A DNA stretch of 64,000 nucleotides from Faecalibacterium sp. An121 (GTDB lineage: Bacteria > Bacillota > Clostridia > Oscillospirales > Ruminococcaceae): positions 62,001 to 126,000 of the forward strand of contig NZ_NFLM01000007.1 in the NCBI RefSeq assembly GCF_002160915.1. The letters run 5' to 3'. Shown here piece after piece: positions 8,361 to 18,662 of this stretch. The position numbers and the translations under genes are program-made. How positions within the stretch are numbered: position 1 is the stretch's first letter; every line of letters begins with the position of its first letter. The notes under the pieces are model-generated. The model ran no database searches and was not told the DNA's origin. It worked only from the letters and a program-made list of their open reading frames with translations.

Positions 8361-9050
8361 ATGTCCAAGACCTATCTGATCACCGGCGCCACCTCCCCTC
8401 TGGGCCTGGCCCTGATGGAACGGCTGCTGCCCACTCTGGCCGAGGGGGACCTGATCCTGGCTCAGGGCTGCGGCGACCTGGCCCGGCTGGCCAGTCTGTG
8501 CCAGGCCCGGCCCGGCTTCATCCGCCCGTATGACGCGGACTTCACCCAGCCGCTGGCGGTGCGCGCTTTCCTCAGCGACCTGGTGGACACCTACCCCGCC
8601 CCCACCCACATCATCCACCTGCCCGGCCTGCGCCCCATCCAGACCGCTTACGCCTATTTTGACGAGGAGCGCTTTGCCGATGACCGGGCCGTCCAGCTGG
8701 ACAGCGCCCTGCTGCTGTGCAAGACCTTCCTGCCCCGGATGGCCCAGGCCGGGAGCGGCCGGGTCCTGTTCCTGACCGGAGGCGTCCCCGCGGCCCAGAT
8801 GGCCAGCACCGTCATCGTCAAGAGCTCTCTGGAGGGGCTGGCCCGCTCCCTGGCGGCAGAGTATGCCTCCAGCGGCGTCACCGTCAACTGCATCGCCCCC
8901 GGTCCCCTGCTGACCGAGGACACCGCCGGCGACCCCGCTGCGGTCCGTCCGGAGGAGGTGGTGCCTGCCATGCTGTTCCTGCTGAGCGAAGATGCCGCCC
9001 GGATCAACGGCGTGACCCTGCCCATCGGCGGCGGGACTGCCCTGCGCTGA
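8361..9050 (+). CDS. Short-chain dehydrogenase/reductase-fold protein with degenerate active site
   Basis: A 229-aa Rossmann-fold protein of the SDR superfamily. The dinucleotide-binding TGATSPLG motif is at residues 8-15, and the C-terminal VNCIAPGPLLTE segment is typical of classical SDRs. The Lys of the YxxxK catalytic pair is present (Lys154) but the Tyr position is Thr150, and the usual Ser before it falls in LTGG, so ordinary SDR chemistry is unlikely. The start follows AGGAGGG at 8348-8354; an ATG at 8340 lacks a ribosome site. Monocistronic between its own promoter and terminator. Substrate unknown. Confidence 0.8.
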   Translation: MSKTYLITGATSPLGLALMERLLPTLAEGDLILAQGCGDLARLASLCQARPGFIRPYDADFTQPLAVRAFLSDLVDTYPAPTHIIHLPGLRPIQTAYAYFDEERFADDRAVQLDSALLLCKTFLPRMAQAGSGRVLFLTGGVPAAQMASTVIVKSSLEGLARSLAAEYASSGVTVNCIAPGPLLTEDTAGDPAAVRPEEVVPAMLFLLSEDAARINGVTLPIGGGTALR

Positions 9051-9060
9051 AACTGCAAAA

Positions 9061-9085
9061 GCCCTGTCTTTCCAACAGGGCTTTT
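9061..9085. terminator. Rho-independent terminator after the SDR gene
   Basis: GCCCTGT (9061-9067) pairs with ACAGGGC (9075-9081), followed by TTTT and preceded by AAAA, so it may serve both strands. Confidence 0.85.
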
Positions 9086-9140
9086 GTCCTTTTTAAGAGA
9101 AAGTTGTATTTATTTATATAAATAGTATAGAAAAGCGGTT

Positions 9141-9257
9141 TCAGCTTTCCAGTTCCTCCATGGCTTCCCGCATGGTATCCGCAGAAAAGAGGAACGCTCC
9201 ATTCCTGCTGTATACTTCCACATGGCCGCCCACATACCGGATCTCGATGTCGCTCAT
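9141..9257 (-). CDS. Small 38-aa protein of unknown function
   Basis: Begins at an ATG preceded by AGGAGAG at a normal distance. The protein is acidic at its C-terminus (REAMEELES) and reads as two beta strands plus one helix (EIRYVGGHVEVYSRNG then FLFSADTMREAMEELE). A longer in-frame extension to 9332 is unlikely because it is rich in Arg/Pro and lacks a ribosome site. The compact, coherent fold pattern and the good Shine-Dalgarno argue for a real gene. I do not recognise a named family. Confidence 0.6.
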   Translation of the reverse strand: MSDIEIRYVGGHVEVYSRNGAFLFSADTMREAMEELES

Positions 9258-9381
9258 CTTTTGTCTCTCCTCTCTGTACGGTGCTGGCAGGGGGCCTTTC
9301 CCCCTCCTGTTGTGTACAGAATAGCAGAACAAAAGTCCTATAATTTACACTTTCAAATCTTTTTTGGGCTTTTTTACGCAG

Positions 9382-9416
9382 AAAAACGCCCCCGGCGGGC
9401 TGCACCTGCGGGGGCG
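9382..9416 (-). terminator. Rho-independent terminator after the CBS protein gene
   Basis: On the minus strand CGCCCCCG (9416-9409) pairs with CGGGGGCG (9394-9387), followed by TTTTT (9386-9382). Confidence 0.85.
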
Positions 9417-9430
9417 CGGTATTCTTTCAG

Positions 9431-9889
9431 TCAGATTTGCAGAGCGGCGCCGGCGGGGGCCTGCACGCGGCGGCCGGCCTGTTCGGCCTGGCGGGACTTG
9501 TCGTAGCAGTATTTGATGATAGCCTGCCGGCGGACGATGCCGATAAAGACGCCGCGGTCGTCCACCACCGGCACAAAGTTCTGGTTCATGGCGGCCTCCA
9601 CCAGCTGGTCCATGCTGGTGTTCACCGTGACGGGCAGGTAATCCCGCTTGCGTTCAAAGCTGCTGATGGGGATATCTTCCGCCCCTTCGATGTCCAGCCC
9701 GTGATACCGCTTGAGCCCCCACAGGATGTCCCCTTCGGTCAGGGTGCCCACATAGCCGCCCTTCCGGTTCAGGATGGGGATGGATGCATAGCGGTTGTTC
9801 TCCCATTTTTCCAGGGTCTGACGGAGGGTGAAGTCCTCATACACATACATCAGATCCTGCTTGGGAGAGAGGAAAAACAAAATATTCAT
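9431..9889 (-). CDS. CBS-pair domain protein (DarB/CbpB-like)
   Basis: A 152-aa protein made almost entirely of two CBS motifs, the first around residues 12-60 (TLRQTLEKWENNRYASIPIL, then GGYVGTLTEGDIL) and the second around 85-130 (MDQLVEAAMNQNFVPVVDD, then GIVRRQAIIKYC). Stand-alone CBS pairs bind adenine nucleotides; the layout resembles the c-di-AMP-binding protein DarB (YkuL) of Bacillus subtilis and CbpB of Listeria, which control ppGpp synthesis and pyruvate carboxylase. The ligand is inferred. The Ala/Gln/Arg-rich tail after residue 133 is not part of the fold. Monocistronic with its own terminator. Confidence 0.85.
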   Translation of the reverse strand: MNILFFLSPKQDLMYVYEDFTLRQTLEKWENNRYASIPILNRKGGYVGTLTEGDILWGLKRYHGLDIEGAEDIPISSFERKRDYLPVTVNTSMDQLVEAAMNQNFVPVVDDRGVFIGIVRRQAIIKYCYDKSRQAEQAGRRVQAPAGAALQI

Positions 9890-10216
9890 AAAAAGAGCTC
9901 CTGCTTATGTTATTTGCCGCATGGTTCATTCTTTGGGCCGCGGCATAAAGATGCCGCAGGGGTCCGCGTCCATGATGCCCGCCCCCTTTCTGTTATAATT
10001 TTAGCACTTTTACACATCGAAATAAAGTTCCGCACAGATTTTTTAGATTTTATTCACAACTGGAACTGCCCCATTTTAAAATCCGCGCCAAATCCATGCA
10101 CAAGCTGCGTTTTTGTGCTATACTAGTTTCATCAAGTGTCTCAGGGACGCGCCCCGCCTGTTCCAGTATAGCAGGCAGCGGTGTCGAATTTTTGCCAAAG
10201 GAGGCTGGTGATCCCC
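9890..10216. other. Divergent intergenic region
   Basis: Lies between the divergent CBS and lipoprotein genes. It holds a perfect hairpin GCGGCAT-AAAG-ATGCCGC at 9940-9957 without a T tract, inside the probable leader of the CBS gene, and an extended -10 (TGCTATACT, 10116-10124) pointing to the lipoprotein gene. Nothing else is recognised. Confidence 0.5.
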
Positions 10217-11767
10217 ATGCACCTGACACATCCCACCCCCCTGCGCCTGCGAGCCGCGGCGGCGGCGCTGGCCTGCCTTGTGCTGGCCGGCTGCACACGT
10301 CCGGCGGTCCTCCAGCCCTCCTCCGAACAGGAAAACCCCGCCTCCTCCCAGGACGGCGCCGGCGAGAGCCTGCCCGCCCGCTTCGCCATTGCGGTCAGCG
10401 AGGGCAGCTACAATCCCTATCTGGACACCAACACCCTCACCGAACAGGTGGCCGGGCTGCTGTTTGAAAAGCTGGCGGTCATCTCCCCCCGGATGCAGCT
10501 GGAGATGCGGCTGGCCGATTCCATCACCTCCAGTGGGCTCACGGTCACCATCCAGCTGCGGCAGGGATGCACCTTTGCCGACGGCACGCCCATCACCGCC
10601 CAGGATGTGGCGGCCAGCCTGCTGGCGGCCAAGGCCAGCACCTTTTACAGCGGGCGGCTGGCCAACATGGCCGACGCCCAGGCGGTGGGCAGCGATACGG
10701 TGGTGCTCACCCTGGTCCAGCCCGACAGCCTGTTCGGCTACCTGCTGGACCTGCCCATCCTGAAGGCTGCCGAGACGGCTTCCCAGCGGCCCACCCCCAG
10801 CGGCCGGTACACCTATGGCCGCCAGGATACCACCCTGGTCCGCAACGACCGGGCCCCCTTCCCCCAGGAAGGTCCCGACACCATCTGGCTGACCGCCGTC
10901 AGCGACTACGCCGAATTGGTCAGCCAGCTGGCCATGGGACAGATCAGCTTTTACCTGGCCGAGGAGAGCGCCTCCTCGGCGGTGGCCACCTCCGAGAATT
11001 ATTTCCGCACCAATACCCTGCTGTTCCTGGGGGTGAACGGCGCATCCGACAACCCCCTGTGCGCCACCAGCCAGGGCCGGGCCTCCCTCAGTGCCGCCCT
11101 CTCCCGGACGGAGCTTTCCGGCCGGTTTGCCAGCGCCAGCCCTGCCACCGGCGCCATCAACAGCCTGTACTCCTGCGTCCAGGGCAAGCAGGTCATCTCC
11201 GCCGAAGCCGAAACCGAAGATCTGCCCCAGGCCATGGCCGCCCTGGGCTATACCTGGGACGAGGCCTCCTCCCTCTACCGGGACCAGCAGGGCCAGCCTG
11301 CCAGCGTCAGTATTTTGGTGTGCGGCAGCTCGGCGGACCGGGTGTATGCGGCCCGGCTTTTGCAGCAGCAGTGGGCCGAAGCAGGCATTCAGGCCACGGT
11401 CACCCAGGCCGATGATTTCGGCGCCTACCTGCAGATGGTGCAGGACCGGCAATTTGAGCTGTACATCGGCGAAATGAAGTTGTATAATAATATTGACCTC
11501 TCGCCGTTCTGGAGCGGCAGCGCCCGGTACGGCCTGTCCGTCACCCAGCAGCTGCTGGACGCTTACACCCAGATGCGGGCCGACAGCAGCGCGGCCCCCG
11601 CCTTTGAGGAGGTGTTTGCCCAGCAGATGCCCTATATCCCCCTGCTGTGGCGGGGCGGCGTCACGGTGTCCAACCGCCGCACCAGCGGAGTGCTGTCCAG
11701 CGTCAGCGATATTTACTATTCCCTCGCAGGGCTGTCTGTCACAGGCGGCAGCCAGGATGCAGAATAA
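10217..11767 (+). CDS. Peptide/nickel-type ABC transporter substrate-binding lipoprotein (SBP family 5)
   Basis: Captures oligopeptides or related solutes at the outer face of the membrane. The 516-aa protein has a signal sequence ending in the lipobox LAGC with Cys26, then a Ser/Gln linker and the SBP_bac_5 fold, including the early segment around FEKLAVISP and QLRQGCTFADGTPITAQDV, which is a family hallmark. It is smaller than most family members but not truncated. The start is the ATG with AAGGAGG 12 bases upstream; an in-frame GTG at 10208 is too close to that site. No permease or ATPase gene is adjacent, so it is an orphan here. Confidence 0.92.
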   Translation: MHLTHPTPLRLRAAAAALACLVLAGCTRPAVLQPSSEQENPASSQDGAGESLPARFAIAVSEGSYNPYLDTNTLTEQVAGLLFEKLAVISPRMQLEMRLADSITSSGLTVTIQLRQGCTFADGTPITAQDVAASLLAAKASTFYSGRLANMADAQAVGSDTVVLTLVQPDSLFGYLLDLPILKAAETASQRPTPSGRYTYGRQDTTLVRNDRAPFPQEGPDTIWLTAVSDYAELVSQLAMGQISFYLAEESASSAVATSENYFRTNTLLFLGVNGASDNPLCATSQGRASLSAALSRTELSGRFASASPATGAINSLYSCVQGKQVISAEAETEDLPQAMAALGYTWDEASSLYRDQQGQPASVSILVCGSSADRVYAARLLQQQWAEAGIQATVTQADDFGAYLQMVQDRQFELYIGEMKLYNNIDLSPFWSGSARYGLSVTQQLLDAYTQMRADSSAAPAFEEVFAQQMPYIPLLWRGGVTVSNRRTSGVLSSVSDIYYSLAGLSVTGGSQDAE

Positions 11768-11808
11768 GCGTAACGCTTTAAAATTTTTATAAAAGGAGCA
11801 GAGCGATT

Positions 11809-12159
11809 ATGATCACTACGCATTTACCCTTGGGCGATGTCCGCTTTTCCGCCGAGTATTTTTCGACGCTGGTAGGCGAAGCCGCCAAGAACTGCTACGG
11901 TGTGGCCGCCATGGCCCCCCGGGGGGTGGCCGACACGGTCAAAAGCCTGGTGCGCGGCGAGGACTTTGCCGAAAAAGGCGTCCGTGTCACTTCGGAAAAC
12001 GGCCGCCTCATCATCGAGATCCACATCGCTGTCGGCTATGGGCTGAACATCGCCACAGCGGCCCAGAGCATCACCCATCGGGTGCAGGACGAAGTCGAGC
12101 GCTCGACCGGCCTGCGCGTGGCCCGTGTGATCGTGTCGGTGGACGACGTGATCGCCTGA
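11809..12159 (+). CDS. Asp23/Gls24 family envelope-associated protein (YloU-like)
   Basis: A 116-aa protein with the Asp23 fold seen in VRVTSENGRLIIEIHIAVGYG and in the C-terminal RVARVIVSVDDV strand. Family members are abundant cytoplasmic, membrane-associated proteins linked to envelope stress; their exact role is open. Pairing with the fatty acid kinase gene directly downstream is the classic yloU-yloV arrangement of Bacillota. A ribosome site AAAAGGAGCAG precedes the ATG. Confidence 0.9.
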   Translation: MITTHLPLGDVRFSAEYFSTLVGEAAKNCYGVAAMAPRGVADTVKSLVRGEDFAEKGVRVTSENGRLIIEIHIAVGYGLNIATAAQSITHRVQDEVERSTGLRVARVIVSVDDVIA

Positions 12160-12215
12160 AAAGACGAAACACAAATCCCCGGGCGCGCCCGTGGGCAGAC
12201 AAGGAGTAGAAAGCA

Positions 12216-13919
12216 ATGATTAGTGGTAAAATTCTGCGTGACGCCATCATCTCCGGCGCAAACAACATCAACAACCAGCGCTCCCGTGTGGACGAGCTGA
12301 ACGTGTTCCCCGTGCCCGACGGCGATACCGGCACCAACATGGGCATGACCATCGGCGCCGCCGTGCCCGAGCTGCAGGCTCTGGGCGACGACTGCACCGT
12401 GGGCGAGGCGGCCAAGACCGCCGCTTCCGCCATGCTGCGGGGCGCCCGCGGCAATTCGGGCGTCATCACCAGCCTGCTGTTCCGGGGCTTTTCCAAGGCT
12501 CTGGAGGGCAAAAAGGAGGCCGGGGCCGAGGATCTGGTCTGCGCCCTGGAAAAAGGCGTGCAGGCCGCTTATAAGGCTGTCATGAAACCCACCGAGGGCA
12601 CCATCCTGACGGTGGCCCGCATCGCCTCGGAGGAAGCCCGGGCCAGCGGCATCGCCGACGTGAACGACCTGTGGGAGCTGGTGCTGAACGCCGGGCAGCG
12701 CGCCCTGGACGACACCCCCAACCTGCTGCCCGTGCTGAAAAAGGCCGGCGTGGTGGACGCCGGGGGCCAGGGCATCCTGATCATCTTCGAGGGGATGGGC
12801 CAGGTGTTCCGCGGCGAGGGCATCGTCCCCTCTGCCGGCCAGCCCCAGAACAAGGCCAAGCTCTCCACCGAGAACGCGGGCCGCGGCGTCTTTACCGACG
12901 ACCTGATGAAGGTGGAGGACATCAAGAACGGCTACTGCACCCAGTTCCTGATCCACAAGGAGGATGGCGCCAGCGCCGCCAAGATGCGCGCCTTTGCTGA
13001 GTCCAACGGCGACAGCGTGGTCTGCATCGAGGACGACGACGTCATCAACCTCCATGTCCACACCGCCGACCCCGGCAAGATCCTCTCGGAGGCCATCAAG
13101 TACGGCTACCTGACCAATTTCAAGATCGAGAATATGCACGAGCAGTTCCTGGCCCGTCAGAAACAGGGCAAGAGCCTGGAAAAGCAGGCCGAGGCCGAAA
13201 AGCAGCGCAGCTCGGACTCCATCGCCAGCGAGTTCATCTACGCCGCCGTGGATCCCAGCCGCGACTACGGCTTTGTGGCCGTGGCTGCCGGCGAGGGCCT
13301 GAAAGCCGTCTTTGCCGACCTGGCTGTGGACGCCGTGGTGTCGGGCGGGCAGACCATGAACCCCGCCACCGAAGACATCCTGGCCGCCGTCCAGAGCGTG
13401 CCCGCCAAGACCGTCTTTGTGCTGCCCAACAACAAGAACATCATCATGGCCGCCGAGCAGGCTGAAAAGCTGGCCGACCGCCAGGTGGTGGTGCTGCCCA
13501 CCCGCACCATCCCCATGGGCATCACCGCCATGCTCAATTTTGACCCCACCGCTTCGGTGGAGGCCAACACCATCAACATGATGAAGGCGGCCGACAACGT
13601 ATCCACCGGCCTGATCACCTACGCCGCCCGGGACAGCGAGTACGACGGCCGCCGCATCCGCAAGGGCGAGATCATGTCGCTGGAGAACGGCAAGATCGTG
13701 GCCACCTCCAACGACCTGACCAAGGCCGCCTACCGTCTGGCCCGCAGCATGTGCAAGAAGGACTCCAGCTTTGTCACCGTCATTTCGGGCTGCGATGTCA
13801 GCGACGAGGACGCCGAGCGCACCACCGAGATGATCAAGGCCAAGTGCCCCAGCCATGTGGAAGTCAGCCATATCCGGGGCGGCCAGCCGGTCTACTATTA
13901 TATGATCAGCGTTGAATAA
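12216..13919 (+). CDS. fakA: DAK2 domain fatty acid kinase-type protein (FakA/YloV)
   Basis: In the FakA/FakB system the kinase phosphorylates fatty acids bound to FakB for entry into phospholipid synthesis. The 567-aa protein has an N-terminal DhaL-type nucleotide domain (NVFPVPDGDTGTNMGMTI near residue 30; RGARGNSGVI near 85), a linker with IENMHEQFLARQ around residue 310, and a C-terminal YloV-type domain (VSGGQTMNPATEDILAAV). Full length. Downstream of yloU by 56 bases with AAGGAGTAG ahead of the start. No fakB gene is in the window. Confidence 0.92.
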   Translation: MISGKILRDAIISGANNINNQRSRVDELNVFPVPDGDTGTNMGMTIGAAVPELQALGDDCTVGEAAKTAASAMLRGARGNSGVITSLLFRGFSKALEGKKEAGAEDLVCALEKGVQAAYKAVMKPTEGTILTVARIASEEARASGIADVNDLWELVLNAGQRALDDTPNLLPVLKKAGVVDAGGQGILIIFEGMGQVFRGEGIVPSAGQPQNKAKLSTENAGRGVFTDDLMKVEDIKNGYCTQFLIHKEDGASAAKMRAFAESNGDSVVCIEDDDVINLHVHTADPGKILSEAIKYGYLTNFKIENMHEQFLARQKQGKSLEKQAEAEKQRSSDSIASEFIYAAVDPSRDYGFVAVAAGEGLKAVFADLAVDAVVSGGQTMNPATEDILAAVQSVPAKTVFVLPNNKNIIMAAEQAEKLADRQVVVLPTRTIPMGITAMLNFDPTASVEANTINMMKAADNVSTGLITYAARDSEYDGRRIRKGEIMSLENGKIVATSNDLTKAAYRLARSMCKKDSSFVTVISGCDVSDEDAERTTEMIKAKCPSHVEVSHIRGGQPVYYYMISVE

Positions 13920-13974
13920 GCCCCGCAGGCCCCCGTTCTTTGCAGAATGTTTCACTCCTGTACGCGTTTGTCCA

Positions 13975-14003
13975 TTGACAAATGCAGTCCCATCCTATAT
14001 AAT
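13975..14003 (+). promoter_or_regulatory. Consensus promoter of the riboswitch-ATPase unit
   Basis: Perfect TTGACA (13975-13980), 17-base spacer and perfect TATAAT (13998-14003). Confidence 0.92.
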
Positions 14004-14011
14004 GAGAAACA

Positions 14012-14142
14012 CATGAGGGAGTAATTCCGCGTGAGAGCGCGAGGCCGGCCCGTCAGGACAACTCTTTATGAGTTCGGGCAGCTTTGATAAAGAATGAGAC
14101 TCATGCACCGGAAGCCCATCCAGTGCATGGGTCTTTTGTTTT
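14012..14142 (+). promoter_or_regulatory. yybP-ykoY manganese riboswitch with transcription terminator
   Basis: The leader starts nine bases after the -10. It has the family features: GGGAGTA after the first P1 strand, a central helical region with the conserved CCCGTC block, and GAATGAGAC before the closing strand. P1 is CATGAG (14012-14017) with CTCATG (14100-14105). The 3' P1 strand also forms the left arm of a terminator (14098-14111 with 14120-14133, then TTTTGTTTT), so aptamer folding and termination exclude each other. In the family Mn2+ binding favours expression. The downstream cation ATPase is a typical target. Confidence 0.92.
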
Positions 14143-14268
14143 GTCGGGCACTCTTCGCTTTTGTGTTCGCCCTCACCATGCACCGGGGTGTATCCGAAAA
14201 ACCACAGGTTCCATACGACGCCGGTGGTTTGGAAGACGCCCTATACCGTTAGGAGGAGAAAACCTAGA

Positions 14269-16917
<2,649 letters not shown>

Positions 16918-16950
16918 CGCTGTTTTCCATCCCTGTTTTTTCAGCGATCC

Positions 16951-16996
16951 GGCCCGTGTTCCCCTGCCCGCGCAGAGGGGCACGGGCCTCTTTTTT
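16951..16996 (+). terminator. Rho-independent terminator after the ATPase gene
   Basis: GGCCCGTG (16951-16958) pairs with CACGGGCC (16981-16988), with an inner CCCCT/AGGGG pairing, followed by TCTTTTTT. Confidence 0.9.
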
Positions 16997-17101
16997 GCTC
17001 CTGCGCATTTTTTGCGCAATTTGTGTGGAAAAGGAAAATATTTCAAGTCCATTTTGTGTAAAAAATGCGAAATACCCCCTTTTCTTTTTCCTATTTCCTG
17101 T

Positions 17102-17227
17102 TATACTAATGTGTATCTGAGAAGTCAAAAATGTTGAGATATCCGCCCCGGAGGCGCCAGCTGCGGACAGCAGCACGGCAGGGAGCGTCCCGGTCAGGAT
17201 GGAACGGCATCGCGGCGGTCAGATACA
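17102..17227 (+). promoter_or_regulatory. Copy C of the recurrent structured 5' leader, upstream of ktrB
   Basis: TATACT (17102-17107) is the -10. TGTATCTGA (17112-17120) is perfectly complementary to TCAGATACA (17219-17227), closing a domain of about 115 bases. An inner TCCGC/GCGGA pairing is shared with copy B. Downstream, a hairpin GCAGCCC/GGGCTGC (17308-17326) lies just before the ktrB ribosome site. Control of a potassium channel gene suggests a signal such as c-di-AMP or K+, but the known ydaO consensus is absent. Confidence 0.55.
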
Positions 17228-17349
17228 GGACATCTGGATGGCTGGCGGCACATCCTTGCCGGGGGCGCCGCACAGGGCATCCAGTCCCACCTCTGGTCTT
17301 ACTGGCAGCAGCCCATCCCGGGCTGCCGCACCACAAGCAAGGAGATCTT

Positions 17350-18648
17350 ATGTTCGACTTTATCAAAAAGCAGTCGCCGGTGCGGGTCATTGCCCTTGGC
17401 TTTGCACTGGTGATCCTGCTGGGGTCGGTGCTGCTGATCATGCCCTTCAGCGTACAGGAAGGGGCTGTAGTCCACTACATCGACACCCTCTACACCTCCA
17501 CCAGCGCGGTCTGCGTCACCGGTCTGATCGCCATCGATGCGGGAGACAATTTCACCTTCATCGGGCAGTTCATCCTGGCGGCGCTGATCCAGATCGGCGG
17601 CCTGGGCGTCACTTCGGTGGGCGCGGGCATCATCCTGGTCATGGGCCGCAAGATCAATCTGAAGGAGCGCAGCGTCCTGCAGGAAGCCCTCAACCTGGAC
17701 TCCGCCCAGGGCATCCTGCGCTTCCTCAAGCGGATCTTCCTGATGACCCTCTGCTTTGAAGGGGTGGGCGCAGCCCTCAGCTTCATTGTCTTTGTGCAGG
17801 ACTATCCGCCCCTGCGGGCCCTGTGGATCAGCATTTTCCACTCGGTGGCAGCCTTCAACAACTCGGGTTTTGATATCCTGGGCAATTATCAGAACCTCAT
17901 CCCCTACCGGGACAACGTGATGCTCAATCTGATCACCTGCGGGCTGATCATCTTTGGCGGCATCGGTTTCCTGGTCATCCAGGATGTGCTGCACAACCGC
18001 TTCCACTGGAAGAAATTCTCGATGCACACCAAAGTGGTCATTACGGTCAGCGCCATCCTCATCGTGGTAGGCGCCGTACTGCTCAAACTGACCGAGAACA
18101 TCACCTGGCTGGCTGCTTTCTTCCACAGCGTGTCGGCCCGTACCGCAGGCTTCTCCACCTATCCCCTGGCCGAGTTCAACAGCGCCGGCCTGCTTGTGCT
18201 GATCGTGCTGATGTTCATCGGCGCTTCCCCCGGATCCACCGGCGGCGGTATCAAGACAAGCACCTTCTTCGTGCTGCTGCAGGGCATCAAGTCGGCCGCC
18301 ACCAACCGGGGCGAAAAAGCCTTCCACTACGCGGTGCCCTCGGGCGCCTTCCGCAAGGCAGCGGTCATCACCCTGCTGGCTCTGTCGGTGGTGCTCACCG
18401 GCACCTGGCTGATGATGGTGTTCGAGCCCCAGCTGCGGCTGGTGGACGCCCTGTTCGAGATGACCAGCGCCTTCGGCACCGTGGGTCTGTCCACCGGCAT
18501 CACCACCGGGCTGGGCATCCCCGCAAAGCTGATCTCGATCCTTACCATGTACATTGGCCGCCTTGGCCCTCTGACCATCGCTTCTGTCTGGTATTTTGAC
18601 AAGGGCGAGCGGATCAGTTACCCCGAAGGCAACATCGCCATCGGCTGA
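17350..18648 (+). CDS. ktrB: TrkH/KtrB family potassium transporter subunit
   Basis: The membrane subunit of a K+ uptake system. The 432-aa protein has four membrane-pore-membrane repeats with the selectivity-filter glycines visible in SAVCVTGLI, NNSGFDIL, ARTAGFST and FGTVGLSTG. Length fits KtrB rather than the longer TrkH. The ATG at 17350 follows AAGGAGATCTT. The gating subunit ktrA follows after 14 bases. Expression is probably controlled through the long leader at 17102-17340. Confidence 0.93.
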   Translation: MFDFIKKQSPVRVIALGFALVILLGSVLLIMPFSVQEGAVVHYIDTLYTSTSAVCVTGLIAIDAGDNFTFIGQFILAALIQIGGLGVTSVGAGIILVMGRKINLKERSVLQEALNLDSAQGILRFLKRIFLMTLCFEGVGAALSFIVFVQDYPPLRALWISIFHSVAAFNNSGFDILGNYQNLIPYRDNVMLNLITCGLIIFGGIGFLVIQDVLHNRFHWKKFSMHTKVVITVSAILIVVGAVLLKLTENITWLAAFFHSVSARTAGFSTYPLAEFNSAGLLVLIVLMFIGASPGSTGGGIKTSTFFVLLQGIKSAATNRGEKAFHYAVPSGAFRKAAVITLLALSVVLTGTWLMMVFEPQLRLVDALFEMTSAFGTVGLSTGITTGLGIPAKLISILTMYIGRLGPLTIASVWYFDKGERISYPEGNIAIG

Positions 18649-18662
18649 CAGGAGGAAATAGT

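Noticed and set aside
9940-9957. Terminator hairpin upstream of the CBS gene
   Set aside because: Perfect hairpin but no T run on either strand.
10208-10210. GTG as start of the first peptide-binding lipoprotein
   Set aside because: Only three bases from the Shine-Dalgarno; the ATG at 10217 gives a normal signal peptide.
17102-17349. ydaO/yuaA (c-di-AMP) riboswitch or TPP riboswitch ahead of ktrB
   Set aside because: Gene context suggests ydaO and the leader has CTGAGA as in TPP, but the conserved cores of both classes are missing.
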